A stretch of DNA of 25,094 bases from HGM04593 sp045636545 (GTDB taxonomy: Bacteria; Bacteroidota; Bacteroidia; Bacteroidales; Bacteroidaceae): positions 1 through 25,094 of the forward strand of contig JAZTXR010000075.1 in NCBI GenBank assembly GCA_045636545.1. The letters are read 5' to 3'. Position numbers and translations under genes: made by a program. Positions 15,031 to 20,953 of the stretch are shown here, piece after piece. Below the pieces are notes generated by a model. It was not told the origin of the DNA. It ran no database searches and saw only the letters and a list, made by a program, of their open reading frames with translations. The number at the start of each line of letters is the position of its first letter. Positions within the stretch are counted from its first letter, which is position 1.

Positions 15031-15331
15031 ATGGTCAATATACATCAATATTGGATTTACATAATGTCGAATAAGACGCGTACAGTCTTGTATATCGGTG
15101 TTACGAATGATTTGTATCGAAGGTATATTGAACATAAGGAAAATATTGTAGAAGGATTTACAAAAAAAGTATAGGTGTCACGACCTTTTATATTACGAAG
15201 AATATCGCTTTGTTGATGATGCCGTTGCACGTGAAAAACAGTTGAAACGTTGGAAACGTGATAAAAAGGAGATGCTTATTGCAAAAGTTAATCCTGAAAA
15301 AAGTAATTTGGCAGAGGATTTTGGCTGGTAA
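15031..15331 (+). pseudogene. GIY-YIG nuclease-domain gene, frameshifted at an A7 tract
   Basis: The first part reads YWIYIMSNKTRTVLYIGVTNDLYRRYIEHK and FTKKV, the start of a single-domain GIY-YIG endonuclease (UPF0213-like), with the W-IYI and YIG strands and the conserved Arg after NDL. The frame then stops at a TAG (15172-15174). Removing one A from the A7 run at 15162-15168 restores an unbroken frame: KKYRCHDLLYYEEYRF...AVAREKQLKRWKRDKK, then NPEKSNLAEDFGW and a TAA at 15329-15331. Total length would be about 99 residues, normal for this family, and the Glu-containing REKQLKRWKR segment is where the family metal-ligand Glu sits. The lesion may be real, phase-variable or a sequencing error. 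The role of such small proteins is uncertain. Confidence 0.85.
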
Positions 15332-15339
15332 TATGTTTT

Positions 15340-15434
15340 GAGATGTCTCGGCGTTGCTCGACATGACAATAGCTGTTGTTCTCAAAAGATATTTCCCTCG
15401 CGGATTTGTCATCCTGAGCGTAGTCGAAGGATCT
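15340..15434. repeat. Family A composite repeat, right of the GIY-YIG gene
   Basis: GAGATGTCTCGGCGTTGCTC and GACATGACA (15340-15368) face TGTCATCCTGAGCG-AGTCGAAGGATCT (15407-15434). The order and orientation match the copy at 14941-15018. The inner spacer differs in sequence and length (38 versus 22 nt). Confidence 0.85.
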
Positions 15435-15481
15435 AAAAAAATGAGTGTAAATAAATGAATTATAAACTAAAATAAATTACT

Positions 15482-16207
15482 ATGGGTAGAGCATTTGAAT
15501 ACCGTAAAGCAGCGAAACTTAAAAGATGGGGTAACATGGCACGTGTTTTCACCCGTGTTGGCAAACAGATTGCAATTGCCGTTAAGGCAGGCGGTCCCGA
15601 CCCCGATACAAACTCACACTTGCGCGCTATCATAGCCAATGCCAAGCGCGAGAACATGCCGAAGGACAACATAGAGCGTGCTATCAAGAACGCGATGGGT
15701 AAGGACCAGAAGGATTACAAGGAGGTACCATACGAGGGCTACGGTCCTTTCGGTATCGCAATCTTCGTTGATGCAGCCACCGACAATACCACACGTACCG
15801 TTGCTAACGTGCGCGCTGTCTTCAACAAGTTCGGTGGTACACTTGGTACACAGGGTAGCCTCGACTTCATGTTCACACAGAAGAGTGTGTTCACATTCAC
15901 AAAGAAGGACGACCTTGATATGGACGAGCTGATTCTTGACCTTATTGATTATGGTGTAGAGGAGGAGTATGACGAGGAGGAGAATGAAATCACTATCTAT
16001 GGCGACCCCAAGTCATTCGGTGCAATCCAGAAGGCACTCGAGGAGAAGGGCTTTGAAATCACAGGTAGGGGGTTTACAGGGATCCCTAACGACCTGAAGG
16101 ACGTTACCGAGGAGCAGCGTGCTACAATCGACAAGATTGTAGAGCGCCTTGAGGAGGACGACGACGTTCAGAATGTTTACACAAACATGAAGCCACTTGA
16201 AGAGTAA
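15482..16207 (+). CDS. YebC/PmpR (TACO1) family protein
   Basis: A 241-residue YebC-family protein. The family was first annotated as transcriptional regulators (PmpR) and is now also linked to translation, including relief of ribosome stalling at proline-rich stretches, as for mitochondrial TACO1. The N-terminal signature here is MGRAFEYRKAAKLKRWGNMARVFTRVGKQI, a Bacteroidota variant of the usual GHSKW-N. Then come AGGPDPDTNSHLRAIIANAKRENMPKDNIERAIKNA and the second-domain motif YEGYGPFGIAIFVDAATDN. The C-terminal end is acidic. The whole family length is present. The gene stands alone, with repeats upstream and a strong terminator 28 bp downstream. Confidence 0.95.
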   Translation: MGRAFEYRKAAKLKRWGNMARVFTRVGKQIAIAVKAGGPDPDTNSHLRAIIANAKRENMPKDNIERAIKNAMGKDQKDYKEVPYEGYGPFGIAIFVDAATDNTTRTVANVRAVFNKFGGTLGTQGSLDFMFTQKSVFTFTKKDDLDMDELILDLIDYGVEEEYDEEENEITIYGDPKSFGAIQKALEEKGFEITGRGFTGIPNDLKDVTEEQRATIDKIVERLEEDDDVQNVYTNMKPLEE

Positions 16208-16234
16208 AAAAGCTCTTTTGTTGTTATTATATAT

Positions 16235-16267
16235 AAGGTCGCGTGCCCACACGCGACCTTTATTTTT
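16235..16267 (+). terminator. Intrinsic terminator of the yebC-family gene
   Basis: AAGGTCGCGTG (16235-16245) pairs perfectly with CACGCGACCTT (16250-16260) around a 4-nt loop and is followed by TTATTTTT. Confidence 0.92.
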
Positions 16268-16273
16268 AGAAAC

Positions 16274-16413
16274 AATATAGCAGTTGACCCAAGACTACAA
16301 ATGTCATGCTGAGCGAAGTCGAAGCATCTCAAAAACGATATTTGAGATATCTCCACTACGGTCGATATGACACAAACACGTTTTTTCAAAATGTGGGTCA
16401 ACATCTATATTAT
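16274..16413. repeat. B-bounded module 1 (MITE-like), cargo of two A half-sites
   Basis: Ends are AATATAGCAGTTGACCCA (16274-16291) and TGGGTCAACATCTATATT (16394-16411), inverted to each other. Inside, A half-sites at 16302-16329 (TGTCATGCTGAGCGAAGTC...) and 16344-16372 face each other. The whole module is therefore one large imperfect palindrome of about 140 bp. Confidence 0.7.
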
Positions 16414-16428
16414 TACCTTATTTTTAGC

Positions 16429-16673
16429 TATAATATAGATGTTGACCCAGTAATGTCATTTTTCGGGCAAGCCCTCAACAGCACGTCCGACAGAGACAAT
16501 GTTGCGAGTAAGTGAGTGCAGAATCAAGTTTACTTGAATTATGCCGAGTGTGAGCAACTTCACTAAAAGTAAAGCGACGAGGGAGCTCTAACAACGGCAA
16601 ACGAGATGTCTCCACTACGGTCGACATGACATCTACGCGTTTTTTCAGTATGTGGGTCAACTGCTATATTATT
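16429..16673. repeat. B-bounded module 2 (MITE-like), holding the right copy of the long repeat
   Basis: Left end ATAATATAGATGTTGACCCA (16430-16449), right end TGGGTCAACTGCTATATT (16653-16670), inverted. The cargo (16450-16631) is the right copy of the long repeat seen in reverse at 1-178, including the AATCAAGTTTACTTGAATT hairpin near 16523 and an A half-site (16603-16631). It carries 27 extra nt at 16460-16486. Its left end and the right end of module 1 make a perfect hairpin at 16394-16449. Confidence 0.7.
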
Positions 16674-16704
16674 ACCTTTTTTATAGTATTTACTGATATT
16701 TAAA

Positions 16705-16732
16705 TGTCATACTGAGCGAAGTCGAAGTATCT
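16705..16732 (+). repeat. Family A half-site
   Basis: TGTCATACTGAGCGAAGTCG continues to AAGTATCT, closely matching the copies at 14991, 15407 and 16302. No facing partner is visible nearby. Confidence 0.8.
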
Positions 16733-16780
16733 ATAATTAGCGTGAATTTGAGGTTTTTCTTTAAAATAATGTCAAAAATA

Positions 16781-16812
16781 TTTGTCTATATGTAAAGTAT
16801 ACATTACATTTG
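16781..16812 (+). promoter_or_regulatory. Promoter of the membrane protein/XRE operon
   Basis: TTTG (16781-16784), a 20-nt gap, then TACATTTG (16805-16812) reproduce both elements of the Bacteroidota consensus at proper spacing. The first ATG of the operon lies 51 nt downstream. Confidence 0.7.
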
Positions 16813-16863
16813 CGGTATATTCGAATACATAACAGTTTTGTTTGACATTAAAATTGAAGATTT

Positions 16864-17265
16864 ATGAAGACATTGCTTTTTCCGCACAGCTTCCAAAAGT
16901 GGGGTTGGTGCATCTTTGCAGTAGGTGTTATATTTGGCATATATGCTATGGTTACGGATTGTGGCGCAAGTTGCCTTGTGAACAATATTGCCATCATTGG
17001 CACTATATTGGGCGCAATATTCGCTACCTGTTCGCGCGAGAAGATTGAGGACGAGATGGTTCGTCAGCTTCGTCTTAACTCATTGCTTGTGGCGCTTTAC
17101 ATCAATTATACAGTGCTTATTGTGTCCTCCTTGTTTGTCTATAGCTTGGACTTCCTTTATGTAATGATATACAACATGTTCACAATGTTGATTATCTTTA
17201 TGGCTGTTTTCCGTTATCGTATGTGGCAATTTAACAAGGAGGTGAAAGATGAAGAACAGAATTAG
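16864..17265 (+). CDS. Small four-helix membrane protein paired with an XRE regulator
   Basis: A 133-residue inner-membrane protein of unknown function. Four hydrophobic segments lie at about residues 14-31, 40-56, 75-96 and 98-117. A charged cytoplasmic loop (SREKIEDEMVRQLRLNS, about 57-73) separates the two halves, and the C-terminus is charged (KEVKDEEQN). Its last 17 nt overlap the start of a YozG-like XRE regulator, a pairing seen repeatedly in Firmicutes and Bacteroidota, where the membrane protein may sense a signal or be the regulated target. The first gene of a two-gene operon behind a consensus promoter. No closer assignment can be made. Confidence 0.85.
   Translation: MKTLLFPHSFQKWGWCIFAVGVIFGIYAMVTDCGASCLVNNIAIIGTILGAIFATCSREKIEDEMVRQLRLNSLLVALYINYTVLIVSSLFVYSLDFLYVMIYNMFTMLIIFMAVFRYRMWQFNKEVKDEEQN
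17236..17244 (+). promoter_or_regulatory. Strong Shine-Dalgarno site for the XRE gene
   Basis: AAGGAGGTG lies four bases before the ATG at 17249. Such a full anti-16S match is unusual in Bacteroidota and supports this start and independent translation of the overlapping gene. Confidence 0.8.
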
Positions 17266-17449
17266 GGTTGCGCGCGCCGAGGTGCGCATGACACAGCAGC
17301 AGTTGGCCGATGCCATCGGTGTCAGCCGCCAGACAATAAATGCCATAGAAAGCGGCAAGTTCGTGCCCTCTACGGTGTTGGCATTGAAAATGGCGAATGT
17401 TTTTGAGAAACCCGTTGAGGAAATCTTTTTACTTGAAGATGAAGATTAA
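17249..17449 (+). CDS. XRE-family (YozG-like) helix-turn-helix regulator
   Basis: A 66-residue protein that is almost entirely a Cro/CI-type DNA-binding domain. The helix-turn-helix is MTQQQLADAIGVSRQTINAIE (residues 14-34), followed by SGKFVPSTVLALKMANVFEKPVEEIFLLED, the standard ending of the YozG group. Such proteins bind DNA as dimers and commonly regulate their own operon. It overlaps the membrane-protein gene by 17 nt, with its ribosome site inside that gene, so the two are translationally linked. No terminator is clear; transcription would run into the repeat mosaic at 17451. Confidence 0.93.
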   Translation: MKNRIRVARAEVRMTQQQLADAIGVSRQTINAIESGKFVPSTVLALKMANVFEKPVEEIFLLEDED

Positions 17450-17450
17450 A

Positions 17451-17625
17451 GCTATAATATAGATGTTGGCTCGTTACTTAAATTGAGGAGGTATGCAATA
17501 ATATTCCTCCACTGTTTTAGGGGAGGTGGTCGAAGACCGGAGGGGTTGAACCCCCTCCGCTTCGCTCGTCCCACCTGATTTAAGGGGACAATACAGAGAC
17601 ACGGGTCAACTGCTATATTATTACC
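17451..17625. repeat. B-bounded module 4 (MITE-like), cargo of two family C hairpins
   Basis: The left end ATAATATAGATGTTGGCTCG (17454-17473) is a diverged B end; the right end GGGTCAACTGCTATATTATT (17603-17622) is nearly canonical. Between them are two family C units in opposite orientation: 17506-17546 (core GGTC-GAA-GACC) and 17551-17592 (CCCCCTCCG-CTTCG-CTCGTCCC). A small GGAGG...CCTCC hairpin near 17487-17510 overlaps the first. Confidence 0.65.
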
Positions 17626-17632
17626 TTAATTT

Positions 17633-17681
17633 ATTGTCCCTCTGTTTTAGGGGGACGAGAGGCTTTGCCTCGGAGGGGGTA
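17633..17681 (-). repeat. Family C hairpin repeat
   Basis: On the minus strand: ATACCCCCTCCG, core GAGGC-AAA-GCCTC (17659-17671), TCGTCCCCCTAAAACAG, then AGGGACAAT. It agrees with the unit at 8856 everywhere except in the two core arms, which both changed and still pair. It ends six bases before the end of the DUF4251 extension. Confidence 0.85.
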
Positions 17682-17686
17682 TTGCT

Positions 17687-17926
17687 TTATCTTGTAAACC
17701 CCGGTGGTCTGGTTGAGCCACCTTGTCCGCCAAAGCCCGGCGGGCGGCTGTTGCCTCCACCGAATCCGGGAGGCCGTGAACCGCCGAATCCCGGAGGCGA
17801 GCCCGATGGCGGGCGCGCAGGCGGTGGGGGTAGTGGACGTGGCGGGGGTGCTACAGGGCGCACAACGGGCCGATAGAATGGTGGTGGCGAGTACCAATAC
17901 CATGAGCCCGGTATATCGCTTGTCAG
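17687..17926 (-). other. In-frame Pro/Gly-rich extension of the DUF4251 gene beyond a TGA
   Basis: Directly after the TGA at 17927-17929, the same frame stays open for 79 codons and ends in TAA. The translation has strong low-complexity character: GSWYWYSPPPFYRPVV, VAPPPRPLPPPPARPP, then three spaced RPPGFGG-type repeats ending RPPGFTR. This looks like a real protein tail rather than chance, so the TGA is either a recent nonsense mutation (TGG to TGA would give HW), a recoded codon, or a sequencing error. The context after the stop is CTG. No separate start codon or ribosome site is convincing. Confidence 0.7.
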
Positions 17927-18538
17927 TCAGTGGTAACCGCTTGTTCCCTCAATTATCCCCGCGTTGCTGTAGGGGTACATATAACCGTTCATGGTTATGT
18001 TGCGGTTGTTGAAGTTGGGGCTCACTGTTGCCGATGCCTGGTTGCTGCCGGCCGTGAGTGTCACACTGACTGTTGCCGATATTTCGTTGCCATATATGCC
18101 GAATGTGTAATAGACATTCCCGTAACGGTCGACGTTGAACTCCTCGTTGCCCACGCGCCCGGTGAGCGTTATGCCGCCAAGCCCGTTGGGTGAGTAGATA
18201 TTGCTGTTGTCCAATGCCGTCTGCACAGTTGCCTCGCCATTGTTCATTGAAACGAAGTTGGTGCTCTCGGTCACAAAGTCATTGCTGCCGTTGTTGAACG
18301 TGATGTTGCTAGCCTCCAATGCCCATGAGCCGCTTTTCAGTGCTGCAATGGCCTGCATGTACTGCACCGAGTCGTTGTGAATCTCCTGTCTCTCCTCGGC
18401 AGCCCGCTTGCGCAGCCGCTCGGCACGCCATGCGGCTTCTTTCTCCCTGCGGGTCATTTTTTTATCTTGGGCAAATGCCCCATCCGGTATCGTGCAGAAC
18501 AAGAGTGACAAAACACTCAATAAAATAATCCTTTTCAT
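17927..18538 (-). CDS. DUF4251 domain exported protein
   Basis: A 203-residue protein with a cleavable signal peptide (MKRIILLSVLSLLFCTIPDGAFAQ). A charged helix follows (RREKEAAWRAERLRKRAAEER), then the DUF4251 domain (about residues 60-203): SGSWALEASNITF, VTESTNFVSMNNGEATVQTA, SPNGLGGITLTGRVGNEEF and a YYTFGIYGNEISATVSVTL core. DUF4251 proteins are common in gut Bacteroidales and have a BLIP-like beta fold; their function is unknown. The domain ends just before an in-frame TGA, after which a 79-codon Pro/Gly-rich tail stays open in the same frame. The DUF4251 domain itself seems complete, so the shorter product may still be functional. Confidence 0.88.
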   Translation of the reverse strand: MKRIILLSVLSLLFCTIPDGAFAQDKKMTRREKEAAWRAERLRKRAAEERQEIHNDSVQYMQAIAALKSGSWALEASNITFNNGSNDFVTESTNFVSMNNGEATVQTALDNSNIYSPNGLGGITLTGRVGNEEFNVDRYGNVYYTFGIYGNEISATVSVTLTAGSNQASATVSPNFNNRNITMNGYMYPYSNAGIIEGTSGYH

Positions 18539-18810
18539 AATTCTATCCTTTAAAAACTCTGCACTAAAAACAACCTCCTCTGTTGTTTATCTTGCAACTG
18601 CTGCAACTTTAACCTGGAATTAACTATGCGGGCGGCGTTTGGTAATGATTTCATCTTTGAAAAGCAAATATCCCAACTTTGTAACTTGAATACCGTAAGG
18701 CCTCCCGTGAGGTGGGTGACATTGCCATCGGCGGGTATGAGCAGAATCAGAAGCGTGGGTGCTCGATGAAGATGTAGAAAACGCTTTATTAGATAAAAAT
18801 CATTGAAAAA
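18539..18810. other. Gene-free gap between DUF4251 and abiE genes
   Basis: No gene is supported. A short open run near 18688-18777 (+) reads EYRKASREVGDIAIGGYEQ then NQKRGCSMKM and a stop; it has no start codon and no recognised relative, and could be the remnant of an older gene. A CCTCC-CGT-GAGG-type hairpin lies near 18701-18712. Confidence 0.4.
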
Positions 18811-18847
18811 GTTGCAAAGGTAAGCGTTTTATGTTTACCTTTGCAAC
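18811..18847 (+). promoter_or_regulatory. Perfect inverted repeat over the abiE promoter (probable AbiEi operator)
   Basis: GTTGCAAAGGTAA (18811-18823) and TTACCTTTGCAAC (18835-18847) are exact complements separated by 11 nt. The right arm contains the -7 box TACCTTTG. AbiEi antitoxins studied elsewhere repress their own operon by binding inverted repeats at the promoter, and this is the natural candidate site. Confidence 0.75.
18836..18843 (+). promoter_or_regulatory. -7 promoter box of the abiE operon
   Basis: TACCTTTG fits TAnnTTTG and lies 17 nt before the chosen abiEi start at 18861. A partial -33 (GTTG, 18811-18814) is 21 nt upstream. This excludes the ATG at 18831, which lies upstream of the box. 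Confidence 0.6.
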
Positions 18848-18860
18848 AAATACACCGAAT

Positions 18861-19658
18861 ATGAGTTTAAATGATTGGATAAAGGAGCAGGAACAAAGAG
18901 GGGTAACAACTTTCTCTTTCCAACAAATCCGATGTGTGTTTCAGGAGCGTTCTGAGAAAACTTTGAAAACAGACATCAATAGACTTACATTGTCTAAGAG
19001 GATACAAAATGTATATAAGGGCTTTTATGTAATCATTCCTACCCAATACCAGTTAAAGGGAGTTGTTCCACCAAGTTATTATATCAACGAGTTGATGGAA
19101 TATCTTGGCAAACCTTACTATGTGGGGCTACTTTCTGCTGCTGCCCTATACGGTGCTTCTCACCAGAGAGCAATGATGACTCAGATTGTAACTACAGGAC
19201 CAAGGCCAAGAACCTCAAACAAGAACACACTGCTGAATTGGAATTACCGTCAGCAGATACCCAATGAACTGATTGAAAGCCGGAATGCCGAAATGGGACG
19301 AATATACTACTCATCGGCAGAGTTGACAGCAGTGGATATTATCCAGTTTGCAACGAATATTGGAGGGTATCAAAGGGCAACTACAGTTCTTGCTGAATTG
19401 ATAGATATAATTGATATGTCAAAAATGGAAAAAGTTATTCCGTATACAACTACTACAGCTATGCAACGATTGGGCTATTTGCTGGAATTTATTTTGTATG
19501 AGCAAGATAAAGCGGACAAATTGTATAATATATTGAAAAGACAAAATGGCTATTTTAACGCTGTGCTTATGAGTCCCGAACATCCGGTATCGGATGACTC
19601 AGAAAGTAACAGATGGAGAGTGAATATGAATATTGACATTGAAATAGATGAATTATGA
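18861..19658 (+). CDS. abiEi: Type IV toxin-antitoxin antitoxin / transcriptional regulator AbiEi
   Basis: A 265-residue AbiEi-family protein. The N-terminal winged helix (about residues 15-60, TTFSFQQIRCVF...TLKTDINRLTLSKRIQNVYKGFYVI) binds DNA and represses the operon. The C-terminal domain (about 65-265) carries antitoxin activity. GKPYYVGLLSAAALYGASHQ (83-102) is the strongly conserved family motif. In the characterised AbiE system the antitoxin does not contact the toxin, and the pair gives abortive infection against phage. The start at 18861 (MSLNDWIKEQ) is chosen because the promoter box lies between it and the in-frame ATG at 18831. The stop overlaps the toxin start as ATGA. Confidence 0.92.
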   Translation: MSLNDWIKEQEQRGVTTFSFQQIRCVFQERSEKTLKTDINRLTLSKRIQNVYKGFYVIIPTQYQLKGVVPPSYYINELMEYLGKPYYVGLLSAAALYGASHQRAMMTQIVTTGPRPRTSNKNTLLNWNYRQQIPNELIESRNAEMGRIYYSSAELTAVDIIQFATNIGGYQRATTVLAELIDIIDMSKMEKVIPYTTTTAMQRLGYLLEFILYEQDKADKLYNILKRQNGYFNAVLMSPEHPVSDDSESNRWRVNMNIDIEIDEL

Positions 19659-20461
19659 TAGATAGAGCTTCCATAATGGCATGGAATGAGTTTGTTCCAT
19701 GGACGGATTTTGCAATGGTTGAGCAAGATTTGATTATCAGCCGTGCATTGGTGGATATATTTAGCGATGACTTCTTGAGAGAGCAATTAGCTTTTCGAGG
19801 TGGAACAGCCTTACATAAATTATATCTTTCTCCGCAGGTCAGATATAGCGAAGATATCGATTTGGTACAAATCAATCCAGGCCCAATCAAACCTATTCTA
19901 TTTCGATTGGGCGAGGTGTTGAGTTGGATGCCCGACAAGGTAATCAAGCCTAAAAGACACAACAATACAATGCTGTTCCGAATGGAATCTGAAATTCCTC
20001 CGGTTCAACCTATACGATTAAAGGTAGAGATAAACTGTAAGGAACATTTCAGCGTAATGGGATTTCATAAAATACCGTTCGAAGTTAATAATAAGTGGTT
20101 CAGCGGTAAATGTGAGATAACGACTTATACTCTTGACGAATTGATTGGTACAAAACTGAGAGCTTTATATCAGCGAAAGAAAGGACGTGACCTTTTTGAT
20201 ATGCAGGTGGCGTTGGATTATGGAAACATAAATATCGAACAAACGCTTGAATGCTACAGTAAGTATATGGATTTTGTGGTAGAGAAAGCACCGACATATA
20301 AGCAATTTGTACAGAATATGGAACTTAAACTTCAGGACCCCGAATTTCTTGATGACACTGATATACTTCTTCGAGCAGGTGCCGATAAGTTTGACCCACA
20401 ACGAGCCTATGCTATGATAAAGAGTGCTTTTATTGACAAATTGCCAGGAAAACGAGATTAA
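19655..20461 (+). CDS. abiEii: AbiEii toxin, nucleotidyltransferase
   Basis: A 268-residue nucleotidyltransferase-fold toxin of the AbiEii/AbiGii family. Relatives transfer nucleotides onto RNA targets, with tRNA reported for some, and stop growth reversibly. The four family motifs are all present: GGTALHK (49-55), SEDIDLV with the metal-binding Asp67 and Asp69, KVEIN (123-127) and K-RALYQRKKGRDLFD (167-182, Arg178/Asp179). All catalytic residues are kept, so the toxin should be active. It overlaps abiEi by 4 nt (ATGA), which ensures coupled translation with the antitoxin. A terminator follows after about 95 bp. Confidence 0.95.
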   Translation: MIDRASIMAWNEFVPWTDFAMVEQDLIISRALVDIFSDDFLREQLAFRGGTALHKLYLSPQVRYSEDIDLVQINPGPIKPILFRLGEVLSWMPDKVIKPKRHNNTMLFRMESEIPPVQPIRLKVEINCKEHFSVMGFHKIPFEVNNKWFSGKCEITTYTLDELIGTKLRALYQRKKGRDLFDMQVALDYGNINIEQTLECYSKYMDFVVEKAPTYKQFVQNMELKLQDPEFLDDTDILLRAGADKFDPQRAYAMIKSAFIDKLPGKRD

Positions 20462-20554
20462 AGCAATCAGAAAGTGTGCTTTCTCACATGGAAGAAGATT
20501 GACCCTATAAAAAGAGCTTTCAAAGTACTGAAACACAGAATCAATGATAACAGA

Positions 20555-20597
20555 ACCCGCCAGCAGGCCTATGGAATGCTGGCGGGTCGCCTTTTTT
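20555..20597 (+). terminator. Intrinsic terminator of the abiE operon
   Basis: ACCCGCCAGCA (20555-20565) pairs perfectly with TGCTGGCGGGT (20577-20587), followed by CGCCTTTTTT. Confidence 0.92.
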
Positions 20598-20690
20598 ATT
20601 ATCTAATTCGGTGTTAAACTCCTGCAATTATTGCTGTTATTTTAGAATCAGCTTGAATTTTTAAGAAAATCTTACAAAAGCCTTAATATT

Positions 20691-20916
20691 TTTGTTTAGC
20701 AAATCGTAAATCTCTTTCGAAGAGATGGACGATTTGTAGCAAAATTACAAAAAACATTGCATTAAAGTGCAAATTTGCTAAGAAATGTTATGATTCAACA
20801 ATTTGTAAATTGAGAATATTTATTATTTGTTTAGCAAAAAAGTTGGTTGTCAACGGCTATAATGCTGGCAATCAGCAAATAGCAGTTTTGCACATATCTC
20901 TTCGAAAGAGATGGAC
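20691..20916 (+). repeat. Duplicated TTTGTTTAGCAAA / ATCTCTT hairpin motifs upstream of the second BspA gene
   Basis: TTTGTTTAGCAAA occurs at 20691-20703 and 20826-20838. A hairpin ATCTCTT-TCG-AAGAGAT (20710-20726), enclosed by AAATCGT / ACGATTT, and its near twin ATCTCTT-CGA-AAGAGAT (20896-20912) are both followed by GGAC. The two sets lie in the same order. They occupy most of the 490-bp gene-free gap before 20954; the remainder is AT-rich with a possible TATTTTTG -7 box at 20687-20694. Confidence 0.7.
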
Positions 20917-20953
20917 AAAAATAGAGAGCAAAAACAAACTAAATTATACAATT

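Noticed and set aside
17634..17876. Gly/Pro-rich plus-strand open frame
   Set aside because: It is the antisense of the DUF4251 tail; GGN/CCN codons read as Pro/Gly on both strands.
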